Source: Streptomyces mangrovisoli (GTDB taxonomy: Bacteria; Actinomycetota; Actinomycetes; Streptomycetales; Streptomycetaceae). Taken from it: DNA of 64,000 bases. Of this stretch, positions 37,413 through 45,308 are shown piece after piece. The first letter of the stretch is position 1. Every line of letters starts with the position of its first letter. Below the pieces are notes generated by a model. It had not been told where the DNA came from. It saw only the letters and a list, made by a program, of their open reading frames with translations, and made no database searches. The translations under genes were made by a program, and so were the position numbers. The stretch lies in contig NZ_LAVA02000004.1 of NCBI RefSeq assembly GCF_000974985.2, positions 116,717 through 180,716 on the forward strand, read 5' to 3'.

Positions 37413-37587
37413 GTCCGGCCGCCGTCCGGGAGCGGGGCGCGCACCCGCCCCGCACGCGGGCGCGACCGCCCGTACGACCCCGGCGCACGGCTCGCACATG
37501 CGCCCAGCACGGTCGCCGCGCGACCGGAAGTCGTCTCACCAGGCGGATGAATTTCCATACCGTCTGCCCAAATTGACCCCTCAGGTC

Positions 37588-37593
37588 TACTCT
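37588..37593 (+). promoter_or_regulatory. Candidate -10 element (TACTCT) for leaderless gene at 37600
   Basis: TACTCT six bases before GTG 37600. The same hexamer and spacing precede the related gene at 38289. Confidence 0.5.
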
Positions 37594-37599
37594 GGATCC

Positions 37600-38187
37600 G
37601 TGCCGGAGGACGTGGGGGGCACGCCGTTCCCTGACGGCTGGGAGCCCGACGACGACCACGACCACGGGGTGCCGGACGACGAGTTCGCCTCCGTGGTCTT
37701 CGACGAGGCCTTCGTACGGGCGGCCGTGGTGCACGAGCCGACCGCCGTCGAACGCCTCCTGGCGGCCGCCCAGGCGAGAGCCGAGGCGTCCGAGGCCGAG
37801 GCGCGCCGCGCGCACGGACGGCGCGCCCGCGGCGACGACGAGCGCTACGACGACGGCTACGGCCCCGACGGGCCCGACTTCGGCCACGACGACGACCTCG
37901 ACGACCTGGACGACGCCGAAGTCCTGGACGGCCGCTACCGGACCCCCAGGGCGTACGGCAAACAGGTCCGCTGGCACCGTCCCGTGGCCTGGATGCTGGC
38001 GCTCGTGATGGGCATCGGCATGGTCGCGCTGGCCTTCACGGCGGTCTACCGCGGAGCCTCCTCGGACAACCGCGACCAGGTGCCGCCACCCGCCTCGACC
38101 GGACTCGAACAGGGCGGCGCACTGGCCCCCTCCGCGTCGGCCGACTACTCGCAGGGTCCCGTTCCCGCGAGCCCGCGCAGCCCCTGA
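37600..38187 (+). CDS. Single-pass membrane protein with acidic N-terminal domain, paralogue 1
   Basis: Protein of 195 residues. Residues 1-125 are cytoplasmic and very acidic (DDDHDHG, DDDLDDLDD). One membrane helix follows (VAWMLALVMGIGMVALAFTAVY, about 128-150), then a short Pro/Ser-rich outer tail. A motif near residue 28, FASVVFDEAFVRAA, recurs in the next gene as YRSVVFDESFVRAA, so the two are related or bind the same partner. Located after proA. In S. coelicolor a membrane protein encoded near here was linked to the spore-wall synthesising complex; I make that link from memory of gene order only. Confidence 0.7.
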   Translation: MPEDVGGTPFPDGWEPDDDHDHGVPDDEFASVVFDEAFVRAAVVHEPTAVERLLAAAQARAEASEAEARRAHGRRARGDDERYDDGYGPDGPDFGHDDDLDDLDDAEVLDGRYRTPRAYGKQVRWHRPVAWMLALVMGIGMVALAFTAVYRGASSDNRDQVPPPASTGLEQGGALAPSASADYSQGPVPASPRSP

Positions 38188-38276
38188 GCGGCGAACCGCA
38201 CGCAGCGTGACCGTCCTGGTGAGAACCTGTCAGAACTTGTCGTACACCAGGGCGTTTACCTGAGTCTCCGGAGACC

Positions 38277-38282
38277 TACTCT
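38277..38282 (+). promoter_or_regulatory. Candidate -10 element (TACTCT) for leaderless gene at 38289
   Basis: TACTCT six bases before ATG 38289, duplicating the arrangement before the paralogue at 37600. Confidence 0.5.
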
Positions 38283-38288
38283 GAAGGT

Positions 38289-39362
38289 ATGGGAGGGCCT
38301 GGAGACCCACCGGAGGGGACACCCGAGGGCGCCCCGGGCGGTGCGGAGGACGAATACCGATCCGTCGTCTTCGACGAGTCGTTCGTCCGAGCTGCCCGCC
38401 TCCAGGAGTACTCCGCGCAGGAACGCATCGCCGACCACGCGCCCGCCGTGCGCCGCCGCCCGCCGCTGCGCCGGGGGCTGTCCCGGCAGGCCCTGCTGCT
38501 CGTCCTGCTGATCGCCCTCGCCTTCGGCACCGCGATCTACATGGGCGTCCGCACCCCGTACGAGGCGTCCCAGACCGAACGGCAGCCCGTCGAACCCCTG
38601 CGGATGACCGTCATCCCGCTCTCCCCGCTGGGCAAGGTCCCCGGCGCCGCCGACGCCGAGTACCTCTACGCGCACAGCCCCGCCGCGCAGTTCGGCGTGG
38701 GCGCCGCGGGCATCCCGCTGCCGGCCACCCGCAGCACCGCGCACTTCTCGGACAGCCAGGTGCTCGCCGCCCTGACCACGGCCAAGGACTACATCGTGCG
38801 GTCCTCGCTCTACCCCGAGGTGCTCTTCGGTAAGACGGTCAGCCCCGCCCGGGTCCTGGTCGACCCCGACCAACTCGACCAGTTCGACCAGAGCTTCGAG
38901 CACCCCGTCGCCGACGGACGGCACGCGCCCACCGGATGGCTGGTCCGCTTCGACCCGGCCCACGCCCAGCTCGCCGACGACAGGATCCGCGTCGAGGGCA
39001 CCCTGGAGGCCACCGAGACGGACGCCGACACCCTGGAGGTCACCGCGGACCACACCATCGTCTACGCGCTGCGGGCCACCGGCGCCAAGGCCGGTGCCGC
39101 GGTCTCCCTGTTCACCGTCCGCCGCCGGCTCCAGTTCCGCTTCGACGCCGACGACCTGCGCGAGCGCCAGACCCAGCTGGTGGTCACGTCCCTCCAGGCC
39201 GGGCCGCTGTCCTGCGGGCAGGACGCCACCAGCCGGCTGCACCCGCTGCTCGCCGGCCAGACCGCCGCGGCGGGCACCCCGGCCGGCACCGACCCCTACG
39301 CCACGGACGGCGCCACGGCCCTGTGCGGCACCCTGGCGACGAGCGCGGAACCGAAGGTCTGA
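38289..39362 (+). CDS. Membrane-anchored extracytoplasmic protein, paralogue 2
   Basis: Protein of 357 residues. The short cytoplasmic N-terminus carries YRSVVFDESFVRAA (about 23-36), shared with the preceding gene. A membrane helix follows (ALLLVLLIALAFGTAIYMGV, about 69-90), then a large outer domain of some 260 residues with mixed alpha/beta character and no recognised fold. Two cysteines near the end could form a disulfide (SCGQD, ALCGT). It likely works with the upstream protein at the envelope. The start is leaderless. Confidence 0.72.
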   Translation: MGGPGDPPEGTPEGAPGGAEDEYRSVVFDESFVRAARLQEYSAQERIADHAPAVRRRPPLRRGLSRQALLLVLLIALAFGTAIYMGVRTPYEASQTERQPVEPLRMTVIPLSPLGKVPGAADAEYLYAHSPAAQFGVGAAGIPLPATRSTAHFSDSQVLAALTTAKDYIVRSSLYPEVLFGKTVSPARVLVDPDQLDQFDQSFEHPVADGRHAPTGWLVRFDPAHAQLADDRIRVEGTLEATETDADTLEVTADHTIVYALRATGAKAGAAVSLFTVRRRLQFRFDADDLRERQTQLVVTSLQAGPLSCGQDATSRLHPLLAGQTAAAGTPAGTDPYATDGATALCGTLATSAEPKV

Positions 39363-39465
39363 AGGGGCCGGCGGGCGCCACCGGGCGGCCGCAATCCGAG
39401 GGTGGTGGGCGGCCCGGGGCGGCCCTGGGCCCGCGGGCCGCCGGGGACCCCCGAGCCGCCCCGCC

Positions 39466-40578
39466 TCACTCGCTCTCGGTCGGCGGCGCGTCGGCCGCCG
39501 GAGACGGCGGGCTCGCGAAGCCGGTGAAGCCGCGCTTGACCCGTCCGCCGATGTCCCCGGCCCCGCCCGCCAGATCGCTGACCAGCTTCATCAGCGGGTC
39601 CTTGGACGTCTTCACGTCGTCGGCGTAGCTCGCCGCCGACTCGCGGAAGGAGTCGCCGACCGAGGTGTCCTTGTCCTCGCTGCGCCGCGGGTAGTGCCCG
39701 TCCATCAGCCGCTGGTGGTCCCGCGACTCCGCCCACTTCTTCAGCTCCGCCGCCCGCACGGTGGTGAACGGATGGCTGCGCGGCAGCAGGTTCAGGATCT
39801 TCAGCACGGAGTCGCGCAGATCCCCGCCCGCCTCGTACTCCTCGGCCTGCTTGAGGAAGGCGTCCACGTTCATCTCGTGCAGATGGTTCCCGCCCGCGAT
39901 CTTCATCAGGCCGCGCATCGACGCCCGCAGGTCCTGGCCGACCAGCAGACCCGCCCGGTCCGCGGAGAGCTCCGACTTGCGGAACCACTCCCGCAGCGCG
40001 GTCACGATCGCCATGATCGCCAGGTTGCCCAGCGGGATCCACGCGACCTTCAGGGCGATGTTCGTCAGGAACAGCAGGATCGTCCGGTACACCGCGTGCC
40101 CGGACAGCGCGTGGCCCACCTCGTGGCCGACGACCGCGCGCATCTCCTCCTCGTCGAGCAGCTCGACCAGGCCGGTGGTGACCACGATGATCGGCTCGTC
40201 CAGGCCGATGCACATCGCGTTCGGCTGCGGGTCCTGCGTGACGTACATCGGCGGGACCTTCTCCAGGTCCAGGATGTAACAGGCGTCCCGCAGCATGTCG
40301 TTGAGATGCGAGAACTGCTGGTCGGAGACGCGCACCGAGTCGGAGAGGAACAGCAGCCGCAGACTGCGCTCGGGCAGCAGCCCGCTGAGCGCCTTGAAGA
40401 CGGTGTCGAAGCCGCTCAGTTTGCGCAGCGCCACGAGGGCGGAGCGGTCGGCCGGGTGCTCGTAGGCCCGCGAGGAGATCCCCGGGAAGCGCCTGCGCTG
40501 CCTGCTCGGAACGTGCTCGTGGCCGTTGTGCTCGTGCCCGTTGTGCTCGTGGCCGTCGTCGGACATGTGGTCCCCCAT
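39466..40578 (-). CDS. M48-family zinc metallopeptidase with His-rich N-terminus
   Basis: Protein of 370 residues on the minus strand. The catalytic zinc motif is VVGHEVGHALSGH (HExxH), with a downstream ELSADRAGLL supplying the third ligand Glu. A hydrophobic stretch follows the catalytic site (TILLFLTNIALKVAWIPLGNLAIMAIV), as in HtpX/Ste24-like peptidases. The N-terminus repeats GHEHN three times, a probable metal-binding run encoded by 12-bp repeats. The C-terminal 60 residues are low complexity. ATG 40578 is used; ATG 40566 follows GGGGGA and is an alternative. Likely role: membrane-protein quality control. Confidence 0.87.
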   Translation of the reverse strand: MGDHMSDDGHEHNGHEHNGHEHVPSRQRRRFPGISSRAYEHPADRSALVALRKLSGFDTVFKALSGLLPERSLRLLFLSDSVRVSDQQFSHLNDMLRDACYILDLEKVPPMYVTQDPQPNAMCIGLDEPIIVVTTGLVELLDEEEMRAVVGHEVGHALSGHAVYRTILLFLTNIALKVAWIPLGNLAIMAIVTALREWFRKSELSADRAGLLVGQDLRASMRGLMKIAGGNHLHEMNVDAFLKQAEEYEAGGDLRDSVLKILNLLPRSHPFTTVRAAELKKWAESRDHQRLMDGHYPRRSEDKDTSVGDSFRESAASYADDVKTSKDPLMKLVSDLAGGAGDIGGRVKRGFTGFASPPSPAADAPPTESE

Positions 40579-40670
40579 GTGCGGTCTCGATTGCCCAAAG
40601 TGCCCCCGAAGCAGGGCCCCAGCCTAGGCGGATATAGCGTGGACGGGCAGTACAGCGAAGGAGTCGCATC

Positions 40671-40832
40671 ATGGAGCACGCCCCCACCGCCGCCCGGCTG
40701 GCCGAGGCCGCCGACGCCGCCCAGCAGCAAGGGTCGGGGAATCTTCTCCGCATCGTGCTGATCGTGATGTTCCTGGGCTGCATCCTGACCGCCTGGTTCC
40801 TGCTGCGCGGATACAAGCGGAAGGACGACTGA
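40671..40832 (+). CDS. Tiny single-pass membrane protein, 53 residues
   Basis: Short frame starting MEHAPTAARLAEAADAA, then a membrane helix (LLRIVLIVMFLGCILTAWFLL, about 25-45) and a basic RGYKRKDD tail. GAAGGAG lies seven bases before the ATG, and codons are strongly G/C-ended. It is divergent from the M48 peptidase. The hydrophobic helix with a positive C-terminal tail is a typical small membrane protein; function unknown. Confidence 0.7.
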   Translation: MEHAPTAARLAEAADAAQQQGSGNLLRIVLIVMFLGCILTAWFLLRGYKRKDD

Positions 40833-40985
40833 ACGGGCCCGTGAGTTCCCCGCGGCCCCCGGCCGGGGCGGCCGGGACCCCGCGCGCCGTCCCCAACGGC
40901 GGAGTCGGCGTGATCGTCGCCGAGCCGCCCGCTTACGATGGGCCGACATCTTTATCCCGCCCACACCGGATAGGTCCTGCCGAAG

Positions 40986-41141
40986 ATGAGCTCTCTCAGC
41001 ACCGTCGCCCAGTTGGCCACCCTCGCCGAGGCCGAAGGCGGCAACCACGACAGCCTCAACCCGCTCGTCACCGGCGGCAGCGCCTTCATCATCCTGCTGC
41101 TCCTGCTGTGGATCACCACGCGCTTCAACCGCGACCGCTGA
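40986..41141 (+). CDS. Tiny single-pass membrane protein, 51 residues
   Basis: Short frame [19 protein letters not shown] followed by a membrane helix ([13 protein letters not shown]) and basic end RFNRDR. The Ala/Glu-rich N-terminal half resembles the small protein at 40671 in layout though not clearly in sequence. It lies 79 bases before nadD. No strong ribosome binding site. Function unknown. Confidence 0.65.
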   Translation: MSSLSTVAQLATLAEAEGGNHDSLNPLVTGGSAFIILLLLLWITTRFNRDR

Positions 41142-41206
41142 ACCGGCCACGGCCTTACGCCGTCGCCCCCGAGGGTCCGTCGGCCGGAGCTCAAAGCACG
41201 GGCCGG

Positions 41207-41212
41207 TAGGGT
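41207..41212 (+). promoter_or_regulatory. Candidate -10 element of nadD
   Basis: TAGGGT (TAGRRT consensus) eight bases before ATG 41221, suggesting a leaderless or near-leaderless transcript. Confidence 0.45.
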
Positions 41213-41220
41213 CTGCACGC

Positions 41221-41919
41221 ATGGGAGAGCAGGACATGCCTACCGGCCCGGCGCATGCCACCGACAGCGGTGCGAGCCGGCGCCCTTCGACCGCGCGGGC
41301 CGAAGGCCGTGAGCACGGCCCGGCACGCCCCGGCAAGCGCCGGCTGGGCGTCATGGGCGGAACGTTCGACCCGATCCACCACGGGCACCTCGTGGCGGCC
41401 AGCGAGGTCGCCGCGCAGTTCGCCCTGGACGAGGTGGTGTTCGTCCCCACCGGGCAGCCCTGGCAGAAGACCCACCGCGCGGTCTCCCCGGCCGAGGACC
41501 GCTATCTGATGACGGTCATCGCGACCGCCGAGAACCCGCAGTTCTCGGTGAGCCGGATCGACATCGACCGCGGCGGCCCCACCTACACGGTGGACACCCT
41601 GCGCGACCTCCGGGCCCTCAACCCGGACACCGACCTGTTCTTCATCACCGGTGCCGACGCCCTCGCGCAGATCGTCACCTGGCGCGACACCGAGGAACTG
41701 TTCTCACTGGCCCACTTCATCGGGGTGACCCGGCCGGGCCACCATCTCACCGACCCCGGCCTGCCGGAGAGCACCGTCTCCCTGGTCGAGGTCCCCGCCC
41801 TCGCCATCTCCTCCACGGACTGCCGTGCGAGAGTCGCCAAGGGCGATCCCATCTGGTACATGGTGCCGGACGGAGTCGTGCGCTACATCGACAAGCGCGA
41901 GCTGTACCGCGGCGAGTGA
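41221..41919 (+). CDS. nadD: Nicotinate-mononucleotide adenylyltransferase
   Basis: Protein of 232 residues that adenylates nicotinate mononucleotide in NAD synthesis. The nucleotidyltransferase signature [13 protein letters not shown] is near residue 41, and [10 protein letters not shown] near the end completes the active site. The first ~38 residues are an extra hydrophilic stretch common in streptomycete NadD; ATG 41236 is an alternative start. It begins the conserved nadD-LCP-rsfS-phosphatase run. Confidence 0.95.
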   Translation: MGEQDMPTGPAHATDSGASRRPSTARAEGREHGPARPGKRRLGVMGGTFDPIHHGHLVAASEVAAQFALDEVVFVPTGQPWQKTHRAVSPAEDRYLMTVIATAENPQFSVSRIDIDRGGPTYTVDTLRDLRALNPDTDLFFITGADALAQIVTWRDTEELFSLAHFIGVTRPGHHLTDPGLPESTVSLVEVPALAISSTDCRARVAKGDPIWYMVPDGVVRYIDKRELYRGE

Positions 41920-41936
41920 GCCGAGAGGGGCTACCG

Positions 41937-43814
41937 GTGAACGACCGATACGACGCGGGGTACGGGGGCGACCCGTACGAACTCGTCGGCTACGACGAAT
42001 ACGGCCAGCCGGTCTACCGGCAGGTCCCGTCGCAGCAGGCTCCGCAGCAGACCTACGACCCGTACGCGCAGCAGCAGCCCGGCTACGGCTACGACCCGTA
42101 CGCCACCGGGCAGCAGCAGCCGGTCCAGCCGTACGACGGCTACGACACCGGCGGGCACCCGGTGGTCCAGCCCGGTTCCGGCTACGACACGGGCGGACAC
42201 CCGGTGGTCCAGCCCGGCGCGGGCTACGACACCGGCTCGCACCACGTCGTCCAGCCCCGCACCGGCTACGACGGCTACGGCGGCTACGACTCCTACGGCT
42301 CGCCGGCGCCCGGCACGGGCCCAGCCCAGGGTTCCGGTTCCGCCGGCTCCGGGGCGGCGCCCGGCCCGGGTGCGGCGCCGGACGGCCGGGGTGGCACCGG
42401 TGCCTTCGACGCCTTCGGACGGAGCGCGGCCGCCGGCGGCCGCGCCGCCCAGCCGCGGGTCGCCGAGCAGACCGCCCACATCCCGCAGCAGACCGGCCCG
42501 GCGGAGGCGCCCGAGGCCGGCGCCCGCGACGAACGGGACTACGACACCGGGCAGTTCGCCTTCGTGGAGGAACCCGACGGTGACTCCGGGGACGTCATCG
42601 ACTGGCTGAACTTCACCGAGAACCGCACCGAGCGCCGCGAGGAGGCCAAGCGCCGCGCCCGCAGCCGTCTCATCGCCCTGGTCGTCGTCATGGCCCTGGT
42701 CGCGGCCGGCGGCGTCGGCTACCTGTGGTTCGCCGGAAAGCTGCCCGGACTGTCCACGTCGGCCTCCGCCAAGGGCAAGGCGGTGGCGGTCGGCGCCCAG
42801 AAGCGCGACGTGATCGTCGTGCACCTGCACAACACGTCCAAGGGCGGCACCTCCACGGCGCTGCTGGTGGACAACACCACCACCAAGCAGGGCACCACCG
42901 TCCTCATCCCCAACTCCCTCGCCCTGACGGGTGACGACGGCAGCACCACGACCCTCGCCAAGTCCGTCGACGACGACGGCTCCTCCGGGACCCTCGACCA
43001 GCTCGACACCGTCCTCGGCACCAGCATCGAGGGCACCTGGCGGCTGGACACCCCCTACCTGCAGAACCTCGTCGACCTCGTCGGCAACATCGACATCGAC
43101 ACCAACGCCGACGTCCCCGACCCCAGCGCCAAGAAGAAGGGCACGGCCCCGATCGTCCACAAGGGCAAGGACCAGACCCTCAGCGGTCAGGCCGCCGTCG
43201 CCTACGCCACCTACCGCGCCTCCGGTGAGGCCCAGAACGCCCAGCTGGAGCGGTTCGGGCAGGTGATGCAGGGAGTGCTGCGCAAGGTGTCCACCGACTC
43301 CTCCGCGGCCACCACCACCGTGCAGTCGCTGGCGCAGATCCTCGACCCCTCGCTGACCGACAACGACCTCGGCGCCTTCCTCGCCAAGCTCGCCGACCTC
43401 GCCAAGGGCGGCGACTACAAGACCGCGCTGCTGCCGGTCCAGCAGGACGGCACGCTCACCGCCGAGACCAGCGACAGCGTGGTCAAGGACATCCTCGGCG
43501 GCGCCGCGAAGAGCCCCGACGAGGACGCGGCGGTCCGCGTCTCGGTGCAGAACGCCAGCGGTGTGAAGGACTACGCCGAGAAGGCCCGCGTGGTCCTCAT
43601 CAACGGCGGCTTCACCTTCCTCGACGGCGGCACCCCCTCGGCCGCCCGGGCCACGTCGGCGATCACCTACGCGGACGCCTCCGACAAGGAGAACGCCACC
43701 GAGGTCGCCAAGACCCTCGGCCTGCCGACCAGCTCCGTGACGAAGGGCACAGTCGGCTCCAACGCCGACGTCTCGGTGATCCTCGGCCAGGACTACAAGC
43801 CGTCGTCCTCCTGA
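41937..43814 (+). CDS. LytR-CpsA-Psr (LCP) family protein with LytR_C domain
   Basis: Protein of 625 residues. Residues 1-160 are Tyr/Gln/Gly/Pro-rich with repeats of YDTGGHPVVQPG. One membrane helix lies at about 241-265 (LIALVVVMALVAAGGVGYLWF). The outer LCP domain follows (about 290-460) and a LytR_C domain ends it (VRVSVQNASGVKDYAEKARVVL onward). LCP enzymes attach glycopolymers to peptidoglycan. Here the position of the usual P-R-D-S arginine reads LIPNSLAL, so a key phosphate-binding Arg seems absent. In S. coelicolor the LCP protein PdtA, needed for wall polydiglycosylphosphate, is encoded at this place. GAGAGGGG precedes GTG 41937. Confidence 0.88.
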   Translation: MNDRYDAGYGGDPYELVGYDEYGQPVYRQVPSQQAPQQTYDPYAQQQPGYGYDPYATGQQQPVQPYDGYDTGGHPVVQPGSGYDTGGHPVVQPGAGYDTGSHHVVQPRTGYDGYGGYDSYGSPAPGTGPAQGSGSAGSGAAPGPGAAPDGRGGTGAFDAFGRSAAAGGRAAQPRVAEQTAHIPQQTGPAEAPEAGARDERDYDTGQFAFVEEPDGDSGDVIDWLNFTENRTERREEAKRRARSRLIALVVVMALVAAGGVGYLWFAGKLPGLSTSASAKGKAVAVGAQKRDVIVVHLHNTSKGGTSTALLVDNTTTKQGTTVLIPNSLALTGDDGSTTTLAKSVDDDGSSGTLDQLDTVLGTSIEGTWRLDTPYLQNLVDLVGNIDIDTNADVPDPSAKKKGTAPIVHKGKDQTLSGQAAVAYATYRASGEAQNAQLERFGQVMQGVLRKVSTDSSAATTTVQSLAQILDPSLTDNDLGAFLAKLADLAKGGDYKTALLPVQQDGTLTAETSDSVVKDILGGAAKSPDEDAAVRVSVQNASGVKDYAEKARVVLINGGFTFLDGGTPSAARATSAITYADASDKENATEVAKTLGLPTSSVTKGTVGSNADVSVILGQDYKPSSS

Positions 43815-43918
43815 TCCGGCGCCCGGGGCACCCCACGTGACCGCAGAATTCACGTGGGGTGCCCTCGGCCGTCCGTGAGACCCTTGAGGTCTAGTGACCG
43901 CCGACGGAAAGCCACCTT

Positions 43919-44362
43919 GTGACCGCCACCGACCGCTCCATCGAGCTCATCCAGACCGCCGCACAGGCGGCCGCCGACAAGCTCGCGCACGACATCATCG
44001 CCTACGACGTCAGTGACGTTCTGTCGATCACGGACGCCTTCCTGCTGGCCTCCGCGCCCAACGACCGCCAGGTCAAGTCGATCGTCGACGAGATCGAGGA
44101 GCGGCTCCAGAAGGAGCTCGGCGCCAAGCCGGTGCGCCGTGAGGGCGACCGCGAGGCCCGCTGGGTGCTGCTCGACTACGTCGACATCGTCGTGCACGTC
44201 CAGCACAGCGACGAGCGCGTCTTCTACGCCCTCGAGCGGCTCTGGAAGGACTGCCCCGAGCTGGACCTGCCCGCCGACGCCAAGGCCACCCGCGGCAAGG
44301 GTGAGGAGCACGCCAAGCTCCGCGCCGCCGAGGAGGCCGCGGACGTGGCCGGGGAGTGGTGA
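43919..44362 (+). CDS. rsfS: Ribosomal silencing factor RsfS
   Basis: Protein of 147 residues that binds L14 on the 50S subunit and blocks joining to 30S when nutrients are scarce. Family motifs: DIIAYDVSDVLSITDAFLLASAPNDRQVKSI and WVLLDYVDIVVHVQHSDERVFYALERLW. The C-terminus is longer and charged, as in other actinobacteria. GTG 43919 is preceded by GGAAAG. Its stop overlaps the ATG of the next gene. Confidence 0.96.
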   Translation: MTATDRSIELIQTAAQAAADKLAHDIIAYDVSDVLSITDAFLLASAPNDRQVKSIVDEIEERLQKELGAKPVRREGDREARWVLLDYVDIVVHVQHSDERVFYALERLWKDCPELDLPADAKATRGKGEEHAKLRAAEEAADVAGEW

Positions 44363-45021
44363 TGAGCGCCGCCGGGGACCGACAGGGACGGGGGCGGCGC
44401 ATCATCCTGTGGCGTCACGGCCAGACCTCCTGGAACGTGGAGCGCCGCTTCCAGGGCTCCACCGACGTCGAGCTCACCGAGGCGGGCCTGGCCCAGGCCC
44501 GCCGGGCGGCCCGGCTGCTCGCCTCCCTCAAGCCCGACGCGATCGTCGCCTCCGACCTGAGGCGGGCGGCGGACACCGCGGCCGAGCTCGCCGCGCTGAC
44601 CGGCCTGGAGGTCACCCACGACGAGGGCCTGCGCGAGACCTACGCGGGCGTCTGGCAGGGCCTGACGCACGAGGAGATCATCGCCCGCCACGGCGAGGAG
44701 TACGCCGCGTGGAAGCGCGGTGAGCCGGTGCGCCGCGGCGGCGGCGAGCTGGAGACCGAGGTGGCCGACCGCGCCGCCCCCGTCGTGCTGCGGCACGCCG
44801 AGAAGCTGCCCGAGGACGGCACGCTGGTGGTGGTCAGCCACGGCGGGACCATCCGCACCACCATCGGGCGCCTGCTCGCCCTGGAGGCCCACCACTGGGA
44901 GAGCCTCGGCGGCCTGTCCAACTGCTGCTGGTCGGTGCTCGGAGCGGGCGCCCGCGGCTGGCGCCTTCTCGAGCACAACGCCGGCACCCTTCCGGAGCCG
45001 GTCCTCGGCGACGACGACTGA
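44362..45021 (+). CDS. Histidine phosphatase (phosphoglycerate mutase-like) family protein
   Basis: Protein of 219 residues. The catalytic RHG motif sits in IILWRHGQTSWN, with the second histidine in VVSHGGTIRTT and the conserved ETYAGVWQG loop. The substrate is unknown; the gene's fixed position after rsfS is typical for actinobacteria. ATG 44362 overlaps the rsfS stop and has GGGGAG six bases upstream. Confidence 0.92.
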   Translation: MSAAGDRQGRGRRIILWRHGQTSWNVERRFQGSTDVELTEAGLAQARRAARLLASLKPDAIVASDLRRAADTAAELAALTGLEVTHDEGLRETYAGVWQGLTHEEIIARHGEEYAAWKRGEPVRRGGGELETEVADRAAPVVLRHAEKLPEDGTLVVVSHGGTIRTTIGRLLALEAHHWESLGGLSNCCWSVLGAGARGWRLLEHNAGTLPEPVLGDDD

Positions 45022-45060
45022 GACGACGAGCGGGCCTGCGGCCGGCCCAGGGGCCCGGAT

Positions 45061-45090
45061 TTCACTTTCCGGCAGGTCGCAGGCTAAAGT
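45061..45090 (+). promoter_or_regulatory. Candidate promoter of the first tRNA-Ala
   Basis: TTCACT (45061-45066) and TAAAGT (45085-45090) separated by 18 bases, about 60 bases before the tRNA. Confidence 0.4.
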
Positions 45091-45150
45091 TCTTCTTGTT
45101 CGCCCCGCCGAGCGGAGCGAAACACCAAGCGGCCACGTCGCCTGGAACAA

Positions 45151-45223
45151 GGGGCTATAGCTCAGTTGGTAGAGCGCCTGCATGGCATGCAGGAGGTCAG
45201 GAGTTCAATTCTCCTTAGCTCCA
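45151..45223 (+). tRNA. tRNA-Ala (anticodon GGC), copy 1
   Basis: Seventy-three bases folding into a full cloverleaf: acceptor GGGGCTA/TAGCTCC with discriminator A, D-arm GCTC..GAGC, anticodon stem CCTGC/GCAGG with loop ATGGCAT (anticodon GGC), T-arm AGGAG..CTCCT. CCA is not encoded. Identical to the copy at 48411. Confidence 0.97.
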
Positions 45224-45277
45224 CAGATCGACACTCTTGAGATCATCACTCTGGAGTTGTCAAAGATCGGTGATGAA

Positions 45278-45308
45278 GATCCCGTCCCCTCAGGGGGCGG
45301 GATTTTTC
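45278..45308 (+). terminator. Terminator after the first tRNA-Ala
   Basis: ATCCCGTCCCC pairs with GGGGCGGGAT with one bulge, followed by a T5-C-TTT run. It overlaps the 3' end of the convergent XRE regulator gene. Confidence 0.75.
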
